From: Schistocerca nitens
Taxonomy: Eukaryota > Arthropoda > Insecta > Orthoptera > Acrididae
Reading direction: 5' to 3'
NCBI RefSeq assembly: GCF_023898315.1
Contig: NC_064616.1
Location: 709,495,389-709,559,388, forward strand
DNA length: 64,000 nucleotides
Shown: positions 32,641 through 43,104 of the stretch, in pieces
How the letters are laid out: every line of letters begins with the position of its first letter
Position numbering within the stretch: the first letter of the stretch is position 1
Notes under the pieces: model-generated
What the model was told of the DNA's origin: nothing
Databases searched by the model: none
What the model saw: the letters and a program-made list of their open reading frames with translations, nothing else
Position numbers and translations under genes: made by a program

Positions 32641-33179
32641 TTACATAAAAAAGCTTTTAAATGGTCTGCACGTAGGCATGTAAATATTTTTTTAAAAATA
32701 ATATATATATTTGTTCTATCAACAAGTTCTACATCATAACTTTTATCGTGAATATGAACGATGTAACAAGCAACTAACTAACTAAGTAACTGGCTGAAAT
32801 TACAGAAAATGGCAAGCTTCTTGCTTCTCGTAATAGGTGTAAGTTCTGTACTAGTTCATGTAAATTGCTACTGGAGGGAAGGAAGAACGCACTTTGAGAG
32901 TTTGGATCCGTGATACCTTTTGCCTTGTAGTGTTGCAGAAGATACTGCAGAACTTGCGGATATCTCTTTACATCCCTTGGAACTGGGACCTGCTGCGAAA
33001 GTGCGATCGTGGTCTGTTTCTGCAGCAGCAGCTGGTCCTGCTGCGTTTATTGCTTTTGGTGCAACACCAACTGCAAGTTCTGTGCATTCTGGATTGATCG
33101 ACGAACAATCGTTGCCCTGACGATCAAGTCACTCGTGATTGACTTTGGTACCGTACTATGATACCACAATACTACTACT
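32641..33179. other. Unassigned, with an Ala-rich open frame
   Basis: A 66-codon frame at 32920-33120 (+) reads like a protein end (SLHPLELGPAAKVRSWSV, then an Ala-rich stretch, stop TGA). A TTTTGCCTTGTAG-like acceptor precedes it. This could be a host terminal exon, but it may also be chance in GCA-rich sequence. Confidence 0.3.
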
Positions 33180-36162
33180 TACTATGTACCCAACCTCTTA
33201 TTTTTATTTCATTTAATTTTCCGTGGGACCAAATTAAGGAGAAGTCTCCATGGTTACGGAACGAGTCAATACATGAAATTATAACACGACATTAGAAACA
33301 GATAAAATGAAATATAAAAAAAAAAACATATTCAGGTGACAAGTCGTAAGTTTAAATAAAGAAAATCTACAATGTAACACTGGAATATGCTTAATTTTTA
33401 GCTCTTCCAGGAGCTCCTCGACAGAATAGAAGGAGTGAGCCATGAGGAAACTCTTCAGTTTAGACTTAAAAGAGTTTGGGCTACTGCTAAGATTTTTGAG
33501 TTCTTGTGGTAGCTTATTGAAAATGGATGCAGCAGAATACTGCACTCCTTTCTGCACAAGAGTCAAGGAAGTCCATTCCACATGCAGATTTGATTTCTGC
33601 CTAGTATTAACTGAGTGAAAGCTGCTAACTCTTGGGAATAGGCTAATATTGGTAACAACAAACGACATTAAAGAAAATATGTACTGTGAGGGCAATGTCA
33701 GAATTCCCAGACTACTGAATAGGGGTCGACAAGAGGTTCTCGAACTTACACCACATATAGCTCGAACAGCTCATTTTTGAGCCAAAAATACCCTTTTTGA
33801 ATCAGAAGAATTACGCCAAAAAATAATACCATACGACATAAGCTTATGAAAATATGCGAAGTAGACTACTTTTCGTGTTGAAGTGCCACTTATTTCAGAT
33901 ACTGTTCTAATGGTAAATAAAACAGCAGTTAGTTTCTGAACAAGATCCTGGACATGGGCTTTCCACAACAGCTTACTATCTATCCGAACGCCTAGGAACT
34001 TGAACTGTTCTGTCTCGCTTATAATATGCCCATTCTGTCTGGTCAAAATATCGGTTCTTGTTGAATTGAGTTAGAAACTGTAAAAACTGAGTCTTACTGT
34101 GATTTGGCATCAAATTATTTTCCACAAGCCACGAACTTATTTCATGAACTACATTATTTGTTACTGTTTCAATATTACACACAAGATGCTTCACTATCAT
34201 GCTGGTGTCATCAGCAAACAGAAATATTTTTGAATCACCTGTAATACTAGAAGGCATATCATTCACATAAATAAGAAACAGCAGTGGCCCCAGCACCGAT
34301 CCCTGGGGAACGCCCCACTTAATAGTGCCCCATTGGGACTGAACATCACTACCACTCTCAATATTGCGGAGAATTACCTTCTGCTTTCTGTTCTTAAACT
34401 AAGAGGCCAACCAATTGTAAGCTACTCCCCTTACTCCATAATGGTCCAACTTCTGCAGTAATATTTTGTGGTCAACGCAGTCAAAAGCCTTCGTTAAAAC
34501 AAAGAAAACACCTAGCGTTCGCAACCTTTAATTTAATCCGTCCAAAACCTCACAGAGAAAAGAGAATATAGCATTTTCAGTTGTTAAACCATTTCTAAAA
34601 CCAAACTGAACATTTGACAGCAAATTATGTGAATTTAAATGCTCCAGTAACCTTGTATATACAACCCTCTCGATAACTTTAGCAAACACCGATGGCATAG
34701 AAATAGGTCTAAAATTGTCAACATTATCAATGTCTCCATTTTTATAAAGTGGCTTCACTACCGAATACTTTAATCGGTCAGGAAACCGACCACTCCTAAC
34801 GGAAAAGTTACAGATATGGCTAAGTACTGGGCTAACATACATACAACAATACTTCAGTATTCTGCTAGATACCCCGTCATATCCACGAGAGTTCTAGGTC
34901 TTTAGTGATTTAATTATTAACTCAATCTCCCTCTTGTCAGTATCATGGAGGAGTATTTCAGGTAACAGTCTCGGAACACTTTTTTCTAAGAGCGCTATAT
35001 GATTCCCTGTTGGGACTAGGTTTCTATTTAGTTCACCTGCTATATTCAGAAAGTGATTATTAAATAGTGTACATATATGCGACTTGTCAGTAACACGGAC
35101 ATTCCCACTACGCACTGATTCTATATCCTCGACCTGTCTCTGCAGACCAGCCACTTCCTTTACGACTGGCCATATGGTTTTAATTTTATCCTGAGACTTA
35201 GCTATTCTATCTGCATACCACATACTCTTTGCCTTCCTAATAACATTTTTTAGCACCTTACAATACTGTTTGTAATGGGCTGCTGCATTTAGATTTTGAC
35301 TGTTTCTAACGTTTTGATATAATTGCCACTTTGTTCTACAAGATATTCTTATCCCTCTAGTCAGCCACCAAGGCTGTCTGTTTGTGCTAGTACCTTGTTT
35401 TGAACGTTCTAACGGAAAGCAACTTTCAAAGAGCATGAGAAAAGTCTTGAGGAAAGCATTATATTTATCGTCTACTGTATCAGCGCTATAAACATCTTGC
35501 CACTCTTGTTCCTTGATAAGGTTTACAAAGGTCTCTACAGCAACTGGATCAGCTTTCCTAAACAGCTGATGACTATATTTAACACGTGTTGCAGCACAAA
35601 AACCTTTTAGAGTTCAAATTTGTGCATCATGATCTGAAAGGCCATTCACCTTTTTGCTAACAGTATGCCCTTCTAGTAATGAGGAATGAACAAAAATGTT
35701 GTCTATGGTTGTTCTACTGTTCCCTTGCACTCTCGTTGGAAAGAATACTGTTTGCATAAGATTATATGAATTAAAGAGGTCTACCAGCATCCTCTTCCTT
35801 GCACAATCACTTATACAATTAATATTGAAGTCACCACATATAACTAACTTTTTGTATTTCCTATAAAGTGAACCAAGAACCTCCTGTGGCTTTAGCAAAA
35901 ATGTTGTGAAATCGGAGTCTGGGGATCTATAAATAACAACAGTTAGAAGTTTAGCTCCGTTAAATTTAACCACACCTGCACAACATTCAAACATATTTTC
36001 AGTGCAGTACCTTCAAACATCAATTGACTTAAATGGGATGCCGTTTTTCACATACATGGCTACTCCCCCACACCACAAAGAGCTCCTCGAAAAGCAGCCA
36101 GCCAACCTGTATCCTGGTAAAGGAAGCCTCTGCATTCTCCTTATTTAAGAAGTGTTCAGATA

Positions 36163-37584
36163 CACTCCTGGAAATGGAAAAAAGAACACATTGACACTGG
36201 TGTGTCAGATCCACCATACTTGCTCCGGACACTGCGAGAAGGCTGTACAAGCAATGATCACACGCACGGCACAGCGGACACACCAGGAACCGCGGTGTTG
36301 GCCGTCGAATGGCGCTAGCTGCGCAGCATTTGTGCACCGCCGCCGTCAGTGTCAGCCAGTTTGCCGTGGCATACGGAGCTCCATCGCAGTCTTTAACACT
36401 GGTAGCATGCCGCGACAGCGTGGACGTGAACCGTATGTGCAGTTGACGGACTTTGAGCGAGGGCGTATAGTGGGCATGCGGGAGGCCGGGTGGACGTACC
36501 GCCGAATTGCTCAACACGTGGGGCGTGAGGTCTCCACAGTACATCGATGTTGTCGCCAGTGGTCGGCGGAAGGTGCACGTGCCCGTCGACCTGGGACCGG
36601 ACCGCAGCGACGCACGGATGCACGCCAAGACCGTAGGATCCTACGCAGTGCCGTAGGGGACCGCACCGCCACTTCCCAGCAAATCAGGGACACTGTTGCT
36701 CCTGGGGTATCGGCGAGGACCATTCGCAACCGTCTCCATGAAGCTGGGCTACGGTCCCGCACACCGTTAGGCCGTCTTCCGCTCACGCCCCAACATCGTG
36801 CAGCCCGCCTCCAGTGGTGTCGCGACAGGCGTGAATGGAGGGACGAATGGAGACGTGTCGTCTTCAGCGATGAGAGTCGCTTCTGCCTTGGTGCCAATGA
36901 TGGTCGTATGCGTGTTTGGCGCCGTGCAGGTGAGCGCCACAATCAGGACTGCATACGACCGAGGCACACAGGGCCAACAGCCGGCATCATGGTGTGGGGA
37001 GCAATCTCCTACACTGGCCGTACACCACTGGTGATCGTCGAGGGGACACTGAATAGTGCACGGTACATCCAAACCGTCATCGAACCCATCGTTCTACCAT
37101 TCCTAGACCGGCAAGGGAACTTGCTGTTCCAACAGGACAATGCACGTCCGCATGTATCCCGTGCCACCCAACGTGCTCTAGAAGGTGTAAGTCAACTACC
37201 CTGGCCAGCAAGATCTCCGGATCTGTCCCCCATTGAGCATGTTTGGGACTGGATGAAGCGTCGTCTCACGCGGTCTGCACGTCCAGCACGAACGCTGGTC
37301 CAACTGAGGCGCCAGGTGGAAATGGCATGGCAAGCCGTTCCACAGGACTACATCCAGCATCTCTACGATCGTCTCCATGGGAGAATAGCAGCCTGCATTG
37401 CTGCGAAAGGTGGATATACACTGTACTAGTGCCGACATTGTGCATGCTCTGTTGTCTGTGTCTATGTGCCTGTGGTTCTGTCAGTGTGATCATGTGATGT
37501 ATCTGACCCCAGGAATGTGTCAATAAAGTTTCCCCTTCCTGGGACAATGAATTCACGGTGTTCTTATTTCAATTTCCAGGAGTG
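36163..37584 (+). mobile_element. Intact Tc1-like transposon, copy 3 (family I), nested in the CR1-like LINE
   Basis: The element is 1422 bp with TA at 36161-36162 and 37585-37586. Both ends carry CACTCCTGGAAAT. It lies in opposite orientation to the LINE. Coding continuity of the LINE endonuclease across the insertion shows the LINE was there first. Confidence 0.95.
36407..37429 (+). CDS. Tc1-like DDE transposase, 340 residues, intact
   Basis: This copy is closest to the consensus of the four. It starts at MPRQRGREPY and ends GGYTLY-TAG. Catalytic Asp155, Asp244 and Glu277 are all present, as is the bipartite helix-turn-helix region. No substitution at a conserved site is evident. It is the best candidate here for a functional source of transposase for itself and for related non-autonomous copies. 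The leading open codons back to 36152 come partly from LINE sequence and are not part of the gene. Confidence 0.93.
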   Translation: MPRQRGREPYVQLTDFERGRIVGMREAGWTYRRIAQHVGREVSTVHRCCRQWSAEGARARRPGTGPQRRTDARQDRRILRSAVGDRTATSQQIRDTVAPGVSARTIRNRLHEAGLRSRTPLGRLPLTPQHRAARLQWCRDRREWRDEWRRVVFSDESRFCLGANDGRMRVWRRAGERHNQDCIRPRHTGPTAGIMVWGAISYTGRTPLVIVEGTLNSARYIQTVIEPIVLPFLDRQGNLLFQQDNARPHVSRATQRALEGVSQLPWPARSPDLSPIEHVWDWMKRRLTRSARPARTLVQLRRQVEMAWQAVPQDYIQHLYDRLHGRIAACIAAKGGYTLY

Positions 37585-37730
37585 TATATCAATAATTTCA
37601 GAGTCAACATCTATAAGCAGTTCACTAACTTTACCTCTAATTCCCTCGTTACTCGGATACCTAAGCTTTGTCAAAAGTTGTTCCTTTGTTAGAGAGACTG
37701 TCCTTAAGCAGGAATACCTATCAGCTGACT

Positions 37731-38757
37731 TCAGTCTAAAAAAGGTGCAGCTCTAACACCCACTACTGCAGGAATTTTCCCACGAGTGATCCCACCAACC
37801 CCACCTATGCTGTCACCTATAAGCTTTGCCAACCTCCCCTTCCCATGCCTGTTGAGGTGCAGGCCATGTCTAGTGAAACCCGTCCTGCTGATAGACTCCA
37901 CCGACACCACTGAAATGTGACCCATGCTTTCTGTCATCAGCGCACCCCCAAGTCTCATGTTATTACGCCTGACGGCTGTATTAAGATGAGGCCGATCGTG
38001 ACGCTGAAACAGTTCCACGAAATGCACATTCGCGTTGCCAGTCTGAGTGGCTATCTTTTTCAGATCACCATCTATGTTATACTCCCCATCCCTATCAATA
38101 CTATTACCGGCCCCACCCACAATCACTACCTGATGCTCTTTAGTAAAATCCCTATATAACCCCCCCTATGTTAACAGTCACCTGAGCCAATCCTGCATTA
38201 GGCTTCACAATGCTGGTGACCTGGTATTAACTCCCCAGCACTTCCTGCAACTGCTGGCCTACACCTCTGCCATGAGAACTACCTAACAGCAGAACCTTCT
38301 TCTTCCTCTTCGACTTTGCAACTGTTCTAGCCACTGTAACTACTGAGGTCTGCTGCATACTTCCTACATCTACAGCTACTAGAGATTCCTCTCCACTAGA
38401 CTCTGACAGTTGGTCATATCTATTGTAAACACCAATAGTAAAACTATCTGAAAATTTCCTTCTCCTAGCAGATCTCTTGCCAACAGCCAGCTCCCATTCC
38501 CCAACCCCCTTCTCCCTCCTCATCCTATCTAGCTCCTCCTATGCGTTTTTCAACTGCACCTGAAGGGCACAGATCTTACGCTCCTGCTCCTCTATCAACT
38601 TACTCTTGCTACATAACCTGCAGTTCCAGGAGAGGATCTCACCAGAATGCCCACTGGCTTCCCCACTGCATTCCCCCCAGTGAAAATACTTCGAACAAGT
38701 CTCACACCGCAATCCACTACTCACGAACCTACGGCAAAGCCCACACTTCTCACTCAT
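37731..38757 (-). pseudogene. CR1-like ORF1: PHD finger and SGNH esterase
   Basis: It begins at ATG 38757 with a Cys4-His-Cys3 arrangement (CGLC, RCETC, FHW-x-EC, WNCRLC within residues 4-55), a PHD-like zinc finger, then a short Leu/Lys-rich helix. After an in-frame TAG (about 38536) the frame continues with RKKKVLLLGSSHGRGV (block I of SGNH hydrolases, about 38285), a frameshift near 38150, VIVGGAGNSID (block with GxGN, about 38120) and HGLHLNRHGKGRL (catalytic His block, about 37850). Such ORF1 proteins bind the LINE RNA and membranes or lipids may be esterase substrates; the role is not established. It lies just 5' of ORF2. Confidence 0.78.
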
Positions 38758-39330
38758 GGTAAAATTTTACTTTTTCTAAGTTCCGCTACTACAATAAGAA
38801 GATGTTAAAAACCTGACTATAATAATCACAAACTTACTCTACAAGGGAAGTAACTACAATTATTAACAGTATTAATAAACAACAAATGTGAATATAACAA
38901 AAGACTAATACTGAAAGAGAATCAAACGTCTAATGACACAGTAACGAAGCTAAAACCAGTTCCCAAAAGGTTCTTCTGAAATTATTTCACCAGAAAACAC
39001 CAAGAACACCGGTTGAAGACTACTAAAGTTCCTAAATAAACCACTATACACAAACAATTAATTAGTACTTAGTTTTCGATGCGCCGTTACAGCTGCAACT
39101 GGTCAGCGCGGAATGTAAACACAGGCAAGAGGTTAAGTTGCTCGCCACGAAACACTCACAAATATCAGGTCACAACACAAGAAAGGCAGAGGTGAATGAA
39201 GAAACCACTAATACGTCACTTTTATAGTAAATATTATCACAAAAACCGTTAAAATATGTATCTGAAACCTAAAAATATGTGAAAACTTAGAGAGCGATCT
39301 CACACGCACTCACTCGCTCATGACGTCACA

Positions 39331-40169
39331 CCAAAGACTTTTCGTCTCTTGACGCTGATATTTTCATCAGAATATTTTATGAACTGAAGATGGCAGTAGT
39401 CGACACCAGTAATAGCGAAATGTACAGTTTGTGTGATCAAGACGGACCTTTACAAACAAAGTGCCCAGTATGATCACGGACTCATTTACAGACCTTATGT
39501 CTTCAATCGACAAAATACTAAAGTCTGTTAAAATGGTCAACGCAACGCCTGCAGCAGCAGTACTTAGCGCTTTGTTCGTGAACTTTAAGATTTGCATAGT
39601 GGACTCCGTTGCAAAGCGAAAACCATCATTGAGAGCTGTAAAAACCCAAGCTCCAGTCACTGTTCCAGGAAATCCTCGGTAAAGCAGGGTCGGTATTTTG
39701 TTAACCTTCCGGTGCGAGACGATCAGCGTTAGAGGTTAGCAGCAACTGACTTTTTGTTGTGCGTCCTCAGAATTTTCTCACTTACTTACGTACTCGCAGC
39801 GCTGTTTCCTGTCCGGCAGAGTATTACATCTGTCTCAAATTACTCTATCATTTTCGCAAAATACTGTGTCTTCGGAAGATCAAAACCGAATTGTCCCTCG
39901 AATCATCTCTGATCCCATACTGCTGCCGCACCTTAATTAACATGTCCACCCTCCGTACATCTCCACACGCTATCATATCCTATCCCAAGGAAATTGCAAC
40001 ACATCCCCTCTTCCTGACACATAAATCTGCGCTAACGTCTGCAAATAATACCAGTTGTTTCCGTAGCCCCTATATCCTTTCCTTAGATCAAGGCTCTAGT
40101 ACGTCTGCCCTCCTACTGATCCACCATCGCTCTTTCCTGTCCCAGCCTCCGCTTATACGCTGCCTAATC
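39331..40169. other. Unassigned, open on both strands in places
   Basis: Frames of 97 (39367-39660, minus), 73 (39461-39682, plus) and 170 codons (39759-40271, plus) occur. None shows a motif I can name. The C-rich plus strand of 39.75-40.17 kb resembles the composition of the jockey-like relic at 22.8-24.0 kb. Confidence 0.35.
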
Positions 40170-40540
40170 ACATTAATGCGACCACCTCTCAAAATCCCGA
40201 GTAACCATCTTGTGCAACACGGACCGCCGCGAGACGTGCAGGAAGAGAGTCAGTGTGGTTCTGGAAGGTAACGACAGGGATGTGGGGCCCTGCCGACTCC
40301 AGTGCCGAAGTCAGCTGCGCTAGGTTTCTCGGTTGAGGATTCATAACGCGAACAGCCCGGTCAAGACGGTCCCACAGATTATCAATTAGGTTTAAATCGG
40401 TGGAGTTTTTTGGGCAGAAGAGCACGGTAAACCCATCCTTGTTCTCTTAGAACCACGCAGGTACACTGCAAGCTGTGTGACACGTTGCATTGTCCTGTTG
40501 ATAGCCACAACCATGCCGAGGAAAAACAAACTGCACGTAC

Positions 40541-41580
40541 ATCTACATCTAAATCTACATGATTACTCTGCAATTCACATTTAAGTGCTTGGCAGAGGGT
40601 TCATCGAACCACAATCATACTATCTCTCTACCATTCCACTCCCGAACAGCGCGCGGGAAAAACGAACACTTAAACCTTTCTGTTCGAGCTCTGATTTCTC
40701 TTATTTTATTTTGCTGATCATTCCTACCTATGTAGGTTGGGCTCAACAAAATATTTTCGCATTCGGAAGATAAAGTTGGTGACTGAAATTTCGTAAATAG
40801 ATCTCGCCGCGACGAAAAAGTCTTTGCTTTAATGACTTCCATCCCAACTCGCGTATCATACCTGCCACACTCTCTCCCCTGTTACGTGATAATACAAAAC
40901 GAGCTGCCCTTTTTTTGCACCCTTTCGATGCCCTCCTTCAATCCCACCTGGTAAGGATCACACACCGCGCAGCAATATTCTAACAGAGGACGAACGAGTG
41001 TAGTGTAAGCTGTCTCTTTAGTGGACTTGTTGCATCTTCTAAGTGTCCTGCCAATGAAACGCAACCTTTGGTTCGCCTTCCCCACAATATTATCTATGTG
41101 GTCTTTCCAACTGAAGTTGTTCGTAATTTTAACACCCAGGTACTTAGTTGAATTGACAGCCTTGAGAATTGTACTATTTATCGAGTAATCGAATTCCAAC
41201 GGATTTCTTTTGGAACTCATGTGGATCACCTCACACTTTTCGTTATTTAGCGTCAACTGCCACCTGCCACACTATACAGCAATCTTTTCTAAATCGCTTT
41301 GCAACTGATACTGGTCTTCGGAGGACCTTACTAGACGGTAAATTACAGCATCATCTGCGAACAACCTAAGATAACTGCTCAGATTGTCACCCAGGTTATT
41401 TATATAGATCAGGAGCAGCAGAGGTCCCAGGACGCTTCCCTGGGGAACACCTGATATCACTTCAGTTTCACTCGATGATTTGCCGTCTATTACAACGAAC
41501 TGCGACCTTCCTGGCAGGAAATCACGAATCCAGTCGCACAACTGAGACGATACCCCGTAGGCCCGCAGCTTGATTAGAAG
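40541..41580 (-). mobile_element. CR1-group LINE fragment inserted in family T (same family as 54-57 kb)
   Basis: The 3' end shows TACATCTACATCTAAATCTACA repeat units (about 40541-40560). Minus-strand frames carry GVPQGSVLGPLLLLIYINNL and RLFADDAVIYRLV (FADD about 41350), then NEKCEVIHMSSKRNP, KYLGVKITNNFSWKDHI and RPLLEYCCAVCDPYQVGL. It is 5'-truncated at about 41580 and broken by stops near 41265 and 40870. Confidence 0.8.
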
Positions 41581-41915
41581 TCGCTTGTGAGGCGAACATG
41601 ATACCCAAAGATAGACGCATACATGTGTTGATCCATTGTGCCTTCCATAATGATGAGATCACCCACGGAATGACACGAAAACATTCGCCAGACCATAAGG
41701 CTGCCTTCTCCGGCCTGGATCCTTCCGACGATTGTTGCAGGGTGTTTGCTTTCAGGCATTTCACGCCGAACACGCCAACGGCCATCTGTCCGATGGGGCA
41801 TGAAACGTGATTCATGTGAAAAGGCTGCCTGTCACCACTCAGTGCAGTGATGACCTACAAATTACAGCCTTCGTCGGCGATGAACAGCAGTCAGTATGGG
41901 TGCCTGAACCAGGAA

Positions 41916-42103
41916 ATGGTTCAAAAATGGTTCAAATGGCTCTAAGCACTATGGGACTTAACATCTGAGGTCATCAGTCCCCTAGACTTAGAACTACTTA
42001 AACCTCACTAACCTAAGGACATCACACACATCCATGCCCGAGGCAGGATTCGAACCTGCGACCGTAGCAGACGCGCGGTTCCGGACTGAAGCGCCTAGAA
42101 ACG
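41916..42103 (-). mobile_element. tRNA-headed SINE, type A
   Basis: The complement carries the family body and tail and B box GGTTCGAATCCTGCC; its outer head is shortened (starts GCGTTTCTAGGCGCTTCAG). CTGAACCAGGAA flanks both sides exactly (41904-41915; 42104-42115). Confidence 0.93.
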
Positions 42104-42634
42104 CTGAACCAGGAATCTGCTGCGGAGGTGCGTACGCAACAACGTTCGCTGAACGGACGTTTAGAAGACACTGTTGGGAGCCCGTCGGTTCATCTGAGGG
42201 GTTGAAGGGGAGGGGGAGGGGTGGGAGGTTCAGCTGCTCAAAATCTGCAAAGTCTGTTCGTCCGTACACATCTCCGCAGCCGTCGTTCACCACTGTCATC
42301 TTTGGCACATGGTGCACCACAATTGGCTCGGCGCCGGTTTTCGATAGCTCCATAGCTCCATTTTGACAAGATTGGTGTACTTTAATCACTGCGTCACGTG
42401 AACAGTTTACCGATTTAGCCGTTTCGAAAATGCTTTCACCTTTGGCCCGAAAGCCAATGATCGTACACTTTTGAACGTCGGATAAATCGCTCCGTTTCCG
42501 CATTACGACAACGACTGCTGTTTTCCGCATCCCTCGATACGCTTTATATAACTTCCACTGCCAGTGTTACCACTTGCCGTCTGTGGGTGGTTATTGAACG
42601 TTGGCATCGAACATAGGTGGTGGTCACATTAATA

Positions 42635-43065
42635 CACTACTGGTCATTAAAATTGCTACACCAAGAAGAAATGCAGATGATAAACGGGTATTCATTGAAC
42701 AAATATGTTATACTAGAACTGACATGTGATTACATTTTCACACAATGTGGGTGCATGGATCCTTAGAAATCAGTACTCAGAACAACCACCTCTGACCGTA
42801 ATAACGGCCATGATACGCTTGGGCATTGAGTCAAACAGAGCTTAGATGGCGTGTACAGGTACAGCTGCCCATGCAGTTTCAACACGATACCATAGTTGAT
42901 CAAGAGTAGCGACTTGCGTATTGTGACGAGCCAGTTGCTCGGCCACCATTGACCAGACGTTTTCAGTTGGTGAGAGATCTGAAGAATGTGCTGGCCATAG
43001 CAGGAACATTTTCTGTATCCAGAAAGGCCCGTACAGGACCTGCAACATGCGGTCGTGCATAGGCC
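42635..43065 (-). mobile_element. Family Z Tc1-like fragment, C-terminal end
   Basis: It begins CACTACTGGTCATTAAAATT after TA (42633-42634) and follows the left part of the element at 24.94 kb through the transposase C terminus (complement SPTENVWSMVAEQLARHN, about 42930) to the second catalytic Asp region, where it stops near 43065. The rest is missing. A 14-base insertion lies near 43040. Confidence 0.8.
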
Positions 43066-43104
43066 CGGAAAGGCTATAAATCAGTGTTAGAACTCTTGGT
43101 AGTA

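Larger units (their letters stand above)
33380..37660 (-). pseudogene. CR1-like ORF2: endonuclease and reverse transcriptase, interrupted
   Basis: Reading from 37660: LIDVDSEII just before the DNA transposon, then SEHFLNKENAE after it, which rejoin as the opening of the endonuclease. Next come VICGDFNIN (about 35830), TTIDNIFV and the terminal SDHD (about 35630). The linker contains QPWWLTRGIRISCRTKWQLY. Reverse transcriptase blocks follow: FRPISMPSVFAKVIERV, QFGFRNGLTTENAIFSFL, a decayed KAFDCVDH (about 34480), GSVLGPLLFLIYVNDMP and LFADDTSMIV (FADD about 34210). The C-terminal FYSVEELLEEL ends near 33390. Losses include a frameshift near 34500, a second near 34050-34300, and stops at about 33770 and 35600. 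Confidence 0.8.
33180..39330 (-). mobile_element. Near full-length CR1-like LINE with ORF1 and ORF2
   Basis: On the minus strand there is a 5' UTR (about 39330-38760), ORF1 with a PHD-type zinc finger and an SGNH-type esterase, ORF2 with apurinic-type endonuclease and reverse transcriptase, and a 3' UTR to about 33180. Transposon copy 3 of family I splits ORF2 near its start (36163-37584). Excluding it the LINE is about 4.7 kb, a normal size. Ends are approximate. Several stops and frameshifts make it inactive, though the degree of decay is low. Confidence 0.8.
40189..42530 (-). pseudogene. Family T Tc1-like transposase, in three pieces
   Basis: The N terminus (from about 42505) has KRSDLSDVQKCTIIGFRAKG and ETAKSVNCSRDAVIKVHQ, a helix-turn-helix. 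After the SINE and some lost sequence, 41574-41801 has DGRWRVRREMPESKH and GSLMVWRMFSCHSVGDLI, the region after the first catalytic Asp. The LINE then interrupts, and 40189-40425 gives STDLNLIDNLWDRLDRAVR, the third catalytic block with Asp where Glu is usual. It is not functional. Confidence 0.7.
40170..42632 (-). mobile_element. Tc1-like transposon (family T), carrying a LINE and a SINE
   Basis: Terminal repeats: CATTAATGCGACCACC on the left, and complemented ATTAATGTGACCACC on the right. Transposase remnants lie on the minus strand on both sides of a LINE (40541-41580), and a SINE (41916-42103) sits in the N-terminal part. Without both inserts it is about 1.2 kb. The right end directly abuts a family Z element with TA (42633-42634) between. 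Confidence 0.75.

Noticed and set aside
39759..40271. 170-codon plus-strand frame as a gene
   Set aside because: It runs into the family T terminal repeat, has no recognised motif and lacks splice or start context. It may be LINE-derived but I cannot show it.
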